A stretch of 64,000 bases of DNA from Yponomeuta sedellus (taxonomy: Eukaryota; Arthropoda; Insecta; Lepidoptera; Yponomeutidae), in NCBI GenBank assembly GCA_934045075.1, contig OW203751.1:7203822-7267821 (forward strand). The letters run 5' to 3'. How positions within the stretch are numbered: the stretch's first letter is position 1; the number at the start of each line of letters is the position of its first letter. Made by a program: the position numbers and the translations under genes. A model generated the notes under the pieces. It did not search any database. It worked only from the letters and a program-made list of their open reading frames with translations, and was not told where the DNA came from. Of the stretch, positions 20,601 through 31,151 are shown in pieces.

Positions 20601-23098
20601 ATTGCAAGATAAACAACTTTTTAACACAAGGACCTAACTCGATCTGTATTTAAAAATTGGAAGAAGAAACGTAACGTAAATTTGGATGTCGTTACGGATT
20701 TTATTCAGGAAGAAATCTGAGACGGAGTATTATGCTGACGTTGACGTATATAATTGTAAATTCACTATTTTGTATAAAAAAGTGTTGCTTTTTAAATTAT
20801 TGTTACTTATTTTGATTAAACATGATTTAAAACTTATATACAAAGCAATTTATTATAATTATTTACATGATTTAGTCCAAGGTGTCTTAATTTTTCAACG
20901 TTTCTATCGATATCGATGGAGAGTTAGGCCTATCCCTAGTCGGTAGCGTTTGACAGTAGGGCCTGTACGCACCTTGAAATCGGTGCATTGATAAACGTAG
21001 TGCCATCTCTTTTTTTCTTATGGAAGGTTGGTTAGCGAAAGCAGGACAACATTACTGTCGAAGGTTTCTGCGAAGTTACTGCTACCCCTTGCCCTCTACA
21101 GTTGCTACGAATTTTTTTCTATTTCAGTTGGTAGGATCACAGAGTATAAAGTTAGGAATGAGTTCCACAGATAAGAGAGACTACATTAGTTCTCACAGAG
21201 TTTCAGAGTTTTGTATGTCGTCCATCGGTAGTACTACTCTTTCATAGTAGGTACATAATCTGGTTTTTTTACTATAAAGTTAAACTTTTGCCTCTTACGT
21301 AGCCGTAGTAGAGTGTAGAGCTAGACCTCAAAACAATAACTAAAGCTAGAAGTTCTCTGCTCTCCTGCCTAATGTAAACAACGAATCAAAATCGAGTGCA
21401 AGTATGGATACGAAAATTAATAGAGTTTGCGTTGTAAAAACTTGCAAAAATTGTGGCACTCACTTGTTCCCAAAAGATGAACATTGGACATTTTTCCTAT
21501 AATCTATAGTCATAGCTATGCTGTGACGACTCGTTGGCATTAAAAAAAAAAAGTTCAGTTTCCATACACAAGACTTGCAACGCCATCCATCGAGATAAAA
21601 AGGAAGTATTTTTACTTTTTAATAGTGTCCGAAAAGAGCTCTCCATCAAACACGCTCACTAAAATAGTCTGTGGTAGAGATTTAACAGGGAGAAAATGTA
21701 ACCACAGATTAAATGAACGCCTCTACCCACCAACTTAGTCAGTAAATTGACAGATAGAATTTTCGTGTTAGTGAAAAAGAGTTGCCAGCTAAAATAGTGG
21801 TGTGCTTTAGTCGATAGATTTAACAACATAATCAATTATTTTCTTAGTATTGTCGCTGATGACAAATCACGGAAGTATTGAGACAATTTTAACAGGATGT
21901 AACCAGAATAATTTTAAATATTTGATGAATACATCATGTCTTACATAGCTTTCTAGAGTTGTGGGATAAATCTATAAAATAAAAAAATTAAGCCAAGTCT
22001 ATATTTTATGTCGATTGTGTACATCATTATTTTTCTGTCATAAACTGGTCACATCGCAAATGTCAATTTACTGACTAAGTTGGTGGAATTGATTATAGTA
22101 GTGTTCCTCTAGTTTCTTTGCTTAACCGAGTCTTCCTTGTTAATTAATCTGTGGGTTGATCGATTTTGACATTAAACGCATTGGCAATGTTCCATTTTGC
22201 CCCGGAATGTCGTCACATCACACTAATATCTATTACATAAGCGATAGTTTATGAGTGTGCGAGCGTATATGCTTGTTACTTCTTCATGTCTAAACGGCTG
22301 GAGCGATTTTAATCAAATTTGGTATGGAGTTAGCTGACACCCTGGATTGAGACATAATACTATATTTTTCTGTAGGAAAATAACTTTTACTGTTAATACA
22401 CAATTTACTTTCCCTAATAAACCGCGGGTACAGTGCCACACAAGAAATAAGTCTCGCGGATGTACCTGCGCAGATGACCAAATTTTGGATGTGCGGCAAG
22501 TTGATCGACCAATCAGGTTGCTATTGGTTGATTCAACGTCATCAATGCAGGTGGCTATTAGTTTGGCAATATTAGCATGAGCGAAATAGGTAGCGCTACT
22601 GCGGCAATAAATTCTGCACCTTAACCGTGTCGGTTAAAGATCATATTGAATGTACTTATAGCTTCGGGTACTTTCGTTACACTTCTTCCTAGTCTGCGCG
22701 AACGTAGATTCCCGAAGGGACTTTTATGATGTGTAGTATTGTAACACCGCGGGCCACAGTTGAAACAGGGGAATTGATTCTTGAGGAGCGGCCTTAATGG
22801 TTAGTCCCATTCTTTAACCCGACTGTATGAACCGGCCTCGCTTACGGTTAAGTCAATCAACTATAAGGTGAATTACGTATGCCCAATTAGGTATGGACGG
22901 GCTTCAAATGGCTCCAATGATTGTATCAATGTCACTTGTTGCCAAGGTAACTTTATCTCATCTTTAGCCTCGGATTTGTTGAAATGAAAAGAAGTGTATT
23001 GTAAAAAAATGTAAAAAATAAAAATCGATTTCTAAACAAAAACACTACAGGACTACACAAAGAGAAATAATGAAAAAAAATTTAATTTAAAAGTCTTA
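17661..23098. other. Longest stretch without classified elements
   Basis: Mostly unique-looking AT-rich DNA. Weak items: a GTTGCCAGATGGGGCGACG block at about 18465; a possible minus-strand exon at 18837-18886; a LINE-tail-like GATGCTGTGGTGCCTGGGAC at about 19600 (-); a short frame at 21403-21501 (MDTKINRVCVVKTCKNCGTH) that might be a zinc-finger relic; and GATTTTAATCAAATTTGGTA at about 22308, an insect dispersed-repeat motif. I can support no gene here. Confidence 0.35.
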
Positions 23099-23632
23099 TG
23101 CCCGATTTCACCAACCATCCCCTAACATCCACCTAACTAGAGAACTTCTAGCTTAAGTGATTCCCTAAACCATCCCGCAACTTAAATTCGTTTTCACCGT
23201 ACAAATAATCACCTAACTAGGGGTTACTTACTTAGGTGATGTTTTGTCTATGGTCTAGTGTTGTGTTTTAGCGTCAACTTACCGGTAAATTATTTTTGCG
23301 TGTTTTGAGTCATTTTAATGGACAATTGACTACATTGTAAGCTTTATTACATTACCATTATTGATTTAGCCAGTATTATTTAGTAAAATACGTAATAATA
23401 CATGTAAATTGGATGGCTGTCTGAAGATATCTCATTGCGACATCAGTAAAAAAGAACTGCCAAAAAGTCAAACAATTTGTTTTGCTTTGCTTTCTAAAAT
23501 CTCGGTCGGTTGTAGGAGGAAGGTTCTTTTTCGTAGCTAAGAAGGTACCTACAATCGATAGCAGATAGACCTTTAGGTGACTTACCTATATTATATCGTC
23601 GGTAATGTCACAGAAAACAATAGTTGGTACCT

Positions 23633-23864
23633 AGTTACGCCTGGCGACCCAGCCTCTAAACCCGGAGTCAGCTCTATTTTCCCAGAGCCCAGACGCTGAG
23701 TTGGCAGACGGATGCAGATAAGCCTGAGTACTTGCGGTGCTCAGGGCAGTTAGTTTAAGTGGATGATTTTTAGTCTTAATACAACCATGGTAAAGCCAAT
23801 ACATGTAATTAATTAAAATAATTGTATTTTTTAAAACGTCCTCCGGCTCCCGAAATACTTGACT
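23633..23864 (+). repeat. 5' LTR of the provirus
   Basis: 232 bp. Begins AGTTACGCCTGG and ends AATACTTGACT, with AGT...ACT as the terminal inverted bases. Identical to the 3' LTR except at 23837, where a CpG here is TpG there. Confidence 0.96.
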
Positions 23865-23881
23865 GGCGCAGCCGGTAGGAT
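23864..23881 (+). promoter_or_regulatory. tRNA primer-binding site
   Basis: TGGCGCAGCCGGTAGGAT starts on the last LTR base and resembles the complement of an insect tRNA-Ser 3' end (CCA included). The tRNA assignment is from memory of related errantiviruses. Confidence 0.75.
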
Positions 23882-24330
23882 TTCCGCGTCGCGTAAACTG
23901 AAAATTAGTGAAAAACGACGAACGTTTTCTTACGTTTTAAACGGAAATCCATACGAACCAAATAAATAAGTCAAGGACTCTCTAAAAGTGGCATAGACTG
24001 TGTGGGTGAGCTCTACATTAGTGACCCTACTCCGTCGCCTACAGTACGAGAATTCGGAGGACGCCCTGAGACTCAACGGAGGGACATGGACAGTCTGTGA
24101 GTAGACCCTATCGCTATTCCATTCTCCTATAACCATTCCTATTCCATTTTAGATTTATGTGTCTAGAGATCGATAGCGTTATTTCCAAAAATTGAAGTGG
24201 GTTATTTGGTTTCAGAAAGACGTAACTTTAAATTGTGTTTTAAGTAGGTAATTAAATTTAAACAAAAAGTGTGTTTTTAAGTAAACTTGAATATTAAGAA
24301 CAGTGTTAGATAAGTTTAAAGCAGTTAAAA

Positions 24331-25644
24331 ATGGATCAAATTAAGCAAATTCCTCGCGAAATCGCTGACGTCATCCCCAGATTCGACGGTGACGAAAAAT
24401 TACTTAATTTATTCATTAGAAAGTGCGAGTATGTAATAAATAACTGTAGAGTAGAAGGCAATCCGGCGCAGGACTTGTATGTATTCCACGTCGTAACGTC
24501 GAAGTTGACTGGAAGAGCCGCAGCACTGATAAGTGAGCGACAGGATCTTGATACGTGGCCAGAGCTTAAAATCGCTCTTGAGCAACATTTCGGTGATCCT
24601 CGCAGTGAAGAGTGTATTGCTATTGAATTAGAAACACTGAAAATTAACACTGGCGAGACTTATCTCGATTTCTGCAATAGAATACAATACGTAAGAAGCA
24701 CATTGATTGCCAAGGTAAACAGAGTACTGGACGCTAACCTTCGCGCGAGTAAAATCACTATTTACGATAATATGGCAATGAATGTCTTTCTTTATAATCT
24801 GCCAGAAGACCTGCTGCGAATCGTGCGCCTGAAAGGTTCACGATCTCTAGAAGATGCTCTCAGTATAGTACTGGAAGAAGTGAACTTCTTGTACCAGTAC
24901 AATACTCGGAACAAAATGCTTAAGGTACCGAGCCTGCAGGCAAGACCCCAACCAGTAGCACAGAACCCTTTCCTTGACAAAATGGGCATTAAGCCATTCT
25001 TCTCTCAAAACCCTCAAGGATTTAAGTTCGGAATCCCTCAAACAACTCCTAACGTACAAAAGCCTATGTACCAACCCCAAACTCTACAACAACCCCAACA
25101 AAGGTTTCAGTTTGGCATACCCCAAAGTAAACAAATGCATGCACAACAACCGCAACAATTTGGCTACAGACCTCAATTAGGGTTCAGGCCCCAGTTACCG
25201 TCACAACCCCAACAATTTGGGTATAGACCCCAGTTAGCGCAGCAACCCCAACAATTCGGGTACAAACCCCAGTTTTCCCAACAGCCTCTTGGCTTTAGGC
25301 CCCAATTAACCCAGCAACCAACGGGTTATAAACCCCAGTTTGGTCAACAACAGTTTGGCTATCGACCATCACCGAACCAAGGTCCAGTAAATACCGACGT
25401 AAGCATGCGAACAGTCGCCCCGGCGAAACCCCAAGGCTTTCGCATGAACGCTATTAACGAGGTAGACGAAACGTGTGATACGATTGACTTATATGCCCCT
25501 AACCCATACTATGACTACGACACCTATGAGTACGCAGACAATGTGGAGAGCGGCGAAACCCACGAAAGTGAGCTCGAGCCCGTTGACCAGTGCGAGACTA
25601 ATGAGGATTTTCACATAGGTGCTTTCAACAAAAACCCGAAATAA
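24331..25644 (+). CDS. gag: Gag of the errantivirus-like provirus
   Basis: 437 codons from ATG at 24331. The N-terminal half (about residues 1-200) is a helical capsid-like domain with the DVIPRFDGD..LLNLFI start seen in insect errantivirus Gags. Residues about 205-350 are Gln/Pro-rich with repeated QQFGYRPQ units. The C-terminus is acidic and Tyr-rich. No CCHC zinc knuckle is present, as in many errantiviruses; the Gln/Pro/Arg region may bind RNA instead (inference). It is uninterrupted. The pol frame is -1 relative to gag and overlaps its last codons. Confidence 0.92.
   Translation: MDQIKQIPREIADVIPRFDGDEKLLNLFIRKCEYVINNCRVEGNPAQDLYVFHVVTSKLTGRAAALISERQDLDTWPELKIALEQHFGDPRSEECIAIELETLKINTGETYLDFCNRIQYVRSTLIAKVNRVLDANLRASKITIYDNMAMNVFLYNLPEDLLRIVRLKGSRSLEDALSIVLEEVNFLYQYNTRNKMLKVPSLQARPQPVAQNPFLDKMGIKPFFSQNPQGFKFGIPQTTPNVQKPMYQPQTLQQPQQRFQFGIPQSKQMHAQQPQQFGYRPQLGFRPQLPSQPQQFGYRPQLAQQPQQFGYKPQFSQQPLGFRPQLTQQPTGYKPQFGQQQFGYRPSPNQGPVNTDVSMRTVAPAKPQGFRMNAINEVDETCDTIDLYAPNPYYDYDTYEYADNVESGETHESELEPVDQCETNEDFHIGAFNKNPK
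25629..25635 (+). promoter_or_regulatory. Candidate -1 frameshift site between gag and pol
   Basis: C AAA AAC in the gag frame sits four codons before the gag stop. A -1 slip here enters the open pol frame at 25635. The first base deviates from the ideal XXXYYYZ heptamer, so the exact site is uncertain. Confidence 0.4.
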
Positions 25645-28600
25645 TAGAACTTAATTGCAGCCTAAAATTGCAGTTACCTTACGTAGAGTTACCCGAAATT
25701 CAGTCAAGGTTCATGATAGATACAGGTAGCGCGCGTTCATTCATTAGCCCAGCCAAAGCAAGCGAGTACTTCGATAACTGTAAACAATACGAACCATTCG
25801 AGGTGATAAGCACCCACGCGTCCAGCCAGCATAGTGAAGTTATAGAAGTACCACTGTTCCCGACATTTAACAGTTGCGAGTTCCATAAATTCTATGTTTA
25901 TGACGTAGACGGACGCTACGATGGTTTAATCGGTAGTGACCTTCTGAAACAAATTGATGCAAAAATAGACATGAAAAATAATCTGCTATATACAAAATCG
26001 GCAACCATCCCAATGATTTACAACCCCAGTGTTACGATCAAACTTGCCCCTAGGTGTGAACAACGAGTAAGCCTACCGACAGATTTACAAGACGGTGATG
26101 CTATATTGAACTATGTTTCATTTTGTGACGGCGTAAGAATGCCTAGCGCCATTGTAAAATGTGAAAACGGTTACGCGAAAACTATCATTCAGAACACGCT
26201 ACAGCATGAAATGGCACTGACCATTAATAGACCCTTTATGGTGACTAAATACGACAGCCAAAAATGTGAATTAAACAGCATGACTCACCACAGAGACACA
26301 GACATTGACGACATCCTTACTGAAAACCTTAGTAAGTTGCGTTTAGACCATATGAACAACGAGGAACGGGAAAGTATCCAAAAACTTTGCGAAGAGTTCA
26401 AAGACATTTTTTATTCGGAAAAATTACCCTTAACTTTCACCAACGACGTTAAACACCACATCAGGACTCGTAACGAAGACCCTATCTTTATCCGTCCTTA
26501 TAGACAACCCCAAGTAATTAACCATGAGATTGATAAGCAAGTAGAAAAAATGTTAGAGAACAACATAGTAAAGGAGTCGCACTCTCCATGGAGTGCCCCC
26601 GTGCACCTAGTGCCCAAAAAGGCAGATGCATCAGGTGAGAAGAAATACAGGTTAGTGATAGACTTTAGAAAACTAAATGAGATTACCATCGACGACAAAT
26701 ACCCATTACCGAATATCACTGATCTTTTTGACAAGCTAGGGCGAAGTACATACTTCACCACATTAGACCTGGCCAGTGGATACCATCAAGTGGAGGTAGC
26801 TCCGGAAGACCGCCAGAAGACAGCCTTTTCGACCCAAGCAGGACATTTTGAATTTACCCGTATGCCCTTCGGCTTGAAGACCGCTCCGGCGACCTTCCAA
26901 CGGACAATAGACAACGTGCTCCGAGGTCTACAGGGTATTCACTGCCTCGTGTACTTAGATGACATAATCGTGTACTCTTCCAGCCTACAGGAACACCTAT
27001 TCAAATTAAGGACAGTGTTTGAGAGACTAAGAAAAACTAACCTCAAAGTCCAATTAGACAAATCCGAATTTTTAAGAAAGGAGGTCTTGTACCTCGGACA
27101 CAATATAACCAGTGAAGGACTTAAACCCAACAATGACAAAATAAAAGCTATACTAAACTACCCCCTACCCCGCACAACTACAGAAATAAAGAGCTTCTTA
27201 GGTCTTATAGGTTATTACAGAAAGTTCATTAAAGACTTTGCTAAAATCACTCAACCCATGACAGCTCGTTTGAAGAAGAAGCGGTCTATGTCAAGCAGTG
27301 ACGAGAAGTACGTAGAAGCCTTTCAGAAATGTAAGGAGCTTCTAGTTAACGCCCCGATTCTGCAATATCCTGATCCTGACAAACCTTACATCCTGACCAC
27401 AGACGCTTCAGACTTCGCCCTTGGTGCTGTACTTTCGCAGGGACCAATCGGCAGTGATAAACCAGTGGCTTACGCTAGCAGGACCCTCAATGACGCTGAA
27501 ACCAGGTACAGCGTAACGGAAAAGGAGTTGCTTGCCATCGTATGGGCTGTAAAACATTTCCGCCCATACCTCTATGGTAAAAGGTTCATTGTTATTACAG
27601 ACCATAAGCCTCTTCAGTGGCTTAAGTCTCTAACAGACACCAATAGTAGGCTCACACGCTGGCGCTTACGTTTATCGGAATACGACTTTGACGCAGTTTA
27701 CAAAAAGGGTAAATTAAACTCTAATGCTGACGCCTTATCACGGATACGACTTGACGCATTAGGTAAAGATGACAAAAGATCAGTAAAAGTAAATGTTGAT
27801 AAGAGTGAAGACAGAGAGCAGTCCATAGAGCAGCTGACCAGAGAGATCGAAGAGTTAGGTAGAGCTCAGCAGAAAACTTTGGCACAGCCAGTACCTGAAC
27901 AACCAATGACTATTTCTGACAGCGACTCTGACCATCCAATTACCATCCCAGACTCAGACTCTGACGTAACGATGCGATTAGGACGTAGATCTCCATACTC
28001 TATCCCCAGCCCTTCTAGTGACACTATGACAGCATCAGAAAAATCTTCAGGTACTGCAACAGCTCATTCAGCATTGGACACTGAATCCGAAGGTATTCCT
28101 ATTTTACAGGAAGCAATTGACACCAAGCCCAACCAAATTTTGGTCTTCACCTGGTTCATTGATAAACTTTCAGTTAAAGACTTGTCTAGAGAGAAGCAGC
28201 GTATTCTAGAAGTACATTTACCTACGAATCGACCTGATCTTGTTAAGCAGTTTCTCAAAGAGTATATCAAGAACAAGGCAAAGTACTTTATCTACTTTGA
28301 AGATGACAAACACCGCCGACAATTCACAGAAGCAGTGATATTCCTGTTTAAAAAGGAACTTGTAAAATTTTACGAGTGTACCCAAAGAGTCATTTTTGTA
28401 GACGATGAAACAGAACAACAGAGCATTGTCAAAAAGTACCACATTGGCAAAACGTGTCATAGAGGTATTAGGGAAACATTAGCTCACATAAAACGCACAT
28501 ATTTTTGGCATAACATGGGACCAATTATATCAAGTATAATAAACTCTTGCGAACTCTGCCAAAAGGCCAAATACGACAGAAATCCTCTAAAACCTGAATT

Positions 28601-28673
28601 ACAACTAACCCAGACCCAAACTAAACCGTTAAAGGAAATTTTTATCGACCTATTTTCCATAGAACCTACCTGA
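25635..28673 (+). CDS. pol: Pol: protease, reverse transcriptase, RNase H, N-terminal integrase
   Basis: Frame is open from the gag overlap (25635) to a stop at 28671-28673. Numbering from the TTG at 25668: protease DTGS at 18-21 and flap-side GLIGSD near 87; RT motif A Asp near 367 (TLDLASGYHQ) and YLDD at 429-432; RNase H first Asp near 579 (TTDAS), ELLAIVWA and TDHKPLQW further on; a Ser/Asp-rich linker with two DSDSD blocks near 747-765; then integrase HHCC zinc-binding residues (YHIGKTCH...CELC) and the first core Asp (FIDLF). Protease to RNase H look intact. The stop is caused by a frameshift just after the first core Asp; the other catalytic residues continue in another frame. Confidence 0.93.
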   Translation, partial: PEIIELNCSLKLQLPYVELPEIQSRFMIDTGSARSFISPAKASEYFDNCKQYEPFEVISTHASSQHSEVIEVPLFPTFNSCEFHKFYVYDVDGRYDGLIGSDLLKQIDAKIDMKNNLLYTKSATIPMIYNPSVTIKLAPRCEQRVSLPTDLQDGDAILNYVSFCDGVRMPSAIVKCENGYAKTIIQNTLQHEMALTINRPFMVTKYDSQKCELNSMTHHRDTDIDDILTENLSKLRLDHMNNEERESIQKLCEEFKDIFYSEKLPLTFTNDVKHHIRTRNEDPIFIRPYRQPQVINHEIDKQVEKMLENNIVKESHSPWSAPVHLVPKKADASGEKKYRLVIDFRKLNEITIDDKYPLPNITDLFDKLGRSTYFTTLDLASGYHQVEVAPEDRQKTAFSTQAGHFEFTRMPFGLKTAPATFQRTIDNVLRGLQGIHCLVYLDDIIVYSSSLQEHLFKLRTVFERLRKTNLKVQLDKSEFLRKEVLYLGHNITSEGLKPNNDKIKAILNYPLPRTTTEIKSFLGLIGYYRKFIKDFAKITQPMTARLKKKRSMSSSDEKYVEAFQKCKELLVNAPILQYPDPDKPYILTTDASDFALGAVLSQGPIGSDKPVAYASRTLNDAETRYSVTEKELLAIVWAVKHFRPYLYGKRFIVITDHKPLQWLKSLTDTNSRLTRWRLRLSEYDFDAVYKKGKLNSNADALSRIRLDALGKDDKRSVKVNVDKSEDREQSIEQLTREIEELGRAQQKTLAQPVPEQPMTISDSDSDHPITIPDSDSDVTMRLGRRSPYSIPSPSSDTMTASEKSSGTATAHSALDTESEGIPILQEAIDTKPNQILVFTWFIDKLSVKDLSREKQRILEVHLPTNRPDLVKQFLKEYIKNKAKYFIYFEDDKHRRQFTEAVIFLFKKELVKFYECTQRVIFVDDETEQQSIVKKYHIGKTCHRGIRETLAHIKRTYFWHNMGPIISSIINSCELCQKAKYDRNPLKPELQLTQTQTKPLKEIFIDLFSIEPT

Positions 28674-29476
28674 CAATAATCGATGCCTTCAGCAAACTTG
28701 GACAGGCCTTCGAAATTCCAAACCGTTCTACCCCTGAGGTAGTTCGAGCCCTGATAAAATACTTTTCTTTTTATGGCGTACCCCTAAAAATAAGCGCAGA
28801 CTCTGGTTCTGAATTTAATAACGTTTTGATGAAAGAGCTTCTCTCTCTCTACAAAGTAGACCTTCATATTGGTACCCCAAACAACCCAAATTCAATGGGA
28901 CTCATTGAGAGGTTCCACTCTACAATAATAGAGATATACAGATTGGCAAAATACGAACAAAAGTATACAGATGCTGCTTCAATAATGACTTATTCCGTAA
29001 TGGCATACAACCATAGCATACATAGCACTACTGGTATGACCCCTTTTGAAGTGTTGCTAGGACATACTGACTCAAGACACACATTTGACTCAGACTTTGA
29101 AAAGCAATACACCCAGCAGTTAGTCAAAGAACACGCAAAACGTACAAAGTACCTTTACAAACACTTAGCAGAGCAGACCATCAAAAAGAAGGAGAAGATA
29201 GTTCAGAAAAGAGGTGGCGAAAGCAGTTTTCCGATTGAACCCGGTAACGTCATATTTGCAAAAGACACTAACAAAAGAAGTAGCAAGGATAAGCCCCGAT
29301 ATTTACGAGCTGAGGTGATAGGTGAAACAAATAGAAACGTTGTCCCTATACGTATTGGAAAAAGAGTCACTAAGGTTCCAGTAAAACACGTTAAACGTCA
29401 TTCGCAGACGCCTGCTCATCCTGGCAGCAACCATGGTGACCCAACTCCAGGCCCTTCAAATTCAGGACCTAAGTAG
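28667..29476 (+). pseudogene. pol: Pol continuation: integrase core and C-terminus, frameshifted
   Basis: In the frame one base earlier than the preceding pol frame, the DNA is open from about 28667 to the stop at 29474-29476. It carries the second core Asp (ISADSG), the core Glu (LIERFH) and a basic C-terminal domain. The first in-frame ATG is 28826, but this is not an independent gene. A net loss of one base (or gain of two) near 28660-28672 separates it from the first part. The end overlaps env by 44 bases. Confidence 0.9.
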
Positions 29477-31151
29477 TAATCCTGGTATCCTTCCCGTGAA
29501 GCAAGGCGTCGCTGTCCTTAGCAAGGACAAGTGGATCATTGCTAAGATGCTTGACTTCAAACCCATCGTTGACGATTTGAAGACTAACAGCAAGCTAGCA
29601 TCTGCATTAGATAAGTTAGTTAAGACATTTGATAAGAATTTTACATATAATTTTATAGATATAAGGATACAGACAGAATACGTCAAAAATCTGACTGTAG
29701 AGAAGTTCCAGCAAGTAGCACCTTCTATCCGTGTAAAACGTGGCCTAATTAACCCCCTTGGATCATTAATTAAAGTAATTACAGGAAATCTGGATAACGA
29801 CGATGCCATTCGATATGATAAACTTATTGATGAAATTAAATTAAATCATAATAGCAATAGACAGAAATTAACACTGATCACTGAAATGGTGCATTCCCTG
29901 GCCAACTCTACATTTAAGTTAAATGACAATCTCATACAAATTAATGAAGAAATCCGGAAACTATCAGAAAAACTCAATGATATACAAAGAAATGTATATC
30001 TAAATCACGTGGAAACCCAAATTATTAATACCTACAATTTGCTGATTCATAACTTCCAAACAATCCACATTAAATTGAATGAGATTGAAACTACCTTATC
30101 GATAAGTAGATTGGGAGTATTACATCAGTCTATAATAGAGTCTTCTAAGTTGCTTAACCTTCTCGAAATGATTAATAGAGTGGAAACATTAGTATACGCA
30201 CCTAGCTTAGAAAATTTAGTTAAGATAGAGCAAACCATGACGCTCAAAGCTTATTTTAAGGGAAACCAAATAACATACCTGTTGGAGATACCGCTTGTAT
30301 CTAGAGACACCTATATCTATTATAAACTCCTGCCATTACCCGTGCTATCCCATGACCACACCGTAATCATCATACCCAAGTATCCCTACACCCTAGTGAA
30401 AGGGTCGAAGATCAGACTGTTAACTTACCCATGCCAAGAAGTCGAAGAGTCCAGCTTTCTCTGCATCGATGACGACACTTCCCACTACATTCAAGATTCT
30501 TGCGTCAACCAGCTGATGACTTATACTGAAAACGTGACGTCATGCACTCAAGTCCAAGTCTCCATAGAACCAGTAAAGGTTCAGATAATACAACCCAACA
30601 GGTGGATACTCTACAGTAGAGAAGAAAAGTTGCTCTCCAGAACCTGCACCAATGAAATATTCCGCCAGAAGGTCCACGGCACCTACATACTTACTTTAGA
30701 CGACCCGTGTGAAGTACGTATTGGAGAGGTCCTTCTGAAAATGCACCCTACCGACATCGAGGATATCGAGTACCCTGCGATGCCCGTAGTAAACTTACCT
30801 GTAGTGAAATCTCCTGTAAAAACAGTACCATCGAAACCGGTAAACCTGGAAGGCATTGACTTGACCGACATCAAATTCCTGTCATACGCCCTGAAGAAAA
30901 GTGACAGTGAAAGTGAAAAAGCAATCATTACAGTGAAAGAAATTAGTGTCTGGACGATTGTTCTCTATATAGCGTTATTTGTATTTCTGTGTGTGTTAGC
31001 TTATAAGTATCGCCTTGAATTGTTAAAGAGCTGTAATCGAAGTTCTGCTCCTAAGGAAGAGAACTTCGATCTTAAGGAGGGAGGAGTTACGCCTGGCGAC
31101 CCAGCCTCTAAACCCGGAGTCAGCTCTATTTTCCCAGAGCCCAGACGCTGA
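29433..31151 (+). CDS. env: Env, baculovirus F-like fusion glycoprotein of the provirus
   Basis: 572 codons from ATG at 29433, overlapping the end of pol. A furin-type site RVKR at residues 100-103 is followed by a hydrophobic Gly/Leu/Ile segment in the position of the F-type fusion peptide. A long helical central region follows (about 130-260), then a Cys-bearing ectodomain. One transmembrane segment is at about 506-524, with a short basic cytoplasmic tail. No clear signal peptide is seen at this ATG; in errantiviruses env is made from a spliced RNA, so the true N-terminus may differ (inference). The last 22 codons lie inside the 3' LTR. It is uninterrupted. Confidence 0.9.
   Translation: MVTQLQALQIQDLSSNPGILPVKQGVAVLSKDKWIIAKMLDFKPIVDDLKTNSKLASALDKLVKTFDKNFTYNFIDIRIQTEYVKNLTVEKFQQVAPSIRVKRGLINPLGSLIKVITGNLDNDDAIRYDKLIDEIKLNHNSNRQKLTLITEMVHSLANSTFKLNDNLIQINEEIRKLSEKLNDIQRNVYLNHVETQIINTYNLLIHNFQTIHIKLNEIETTLSISRLGVLHQSIIESSKLLNLLEMINRVETLVYAPSLENLVKIEQTMTLKAYFKGNQITYLLEIPLVSRDTYIYYKLLPLPVLSHDHTVIIIPKYPYTLVKGSKIRLLTYPCQEVEESSFLCIDDDTSHYIQDSCVNQLMTYTENVTSCTQVQVSIEPVKVQIIQPNRWILYSREEKLLSRTCTNEIFRQKVHGTYILTLDDPCEVRIGEVLLKMHPTDIEDIEYPAMPVVNLPVVKSPVKTVPSKPVNLEGIDLTDIKFLSYALKKSDSESEKAIITVKEISVWTIVLYIALFVFLCVLAYKYRLELLKSCNRSSAPKEENFDLKEGGVTPGDPASKPGVSSIFPEPRR
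31074..31084 (+). promoter_or_regulatory. Polypurine tract
   Basis: AAGGAGGGAGG immediately before the 3' LTR, the expected plus-strand primer position. It is also translated as part of env. Confidence 0.85.

Noticed and set aside
28826..29476. Independent gene downstream of pol
   Set aside because: It is the integrase core and C-terminus, separated from pol by a frameshift.
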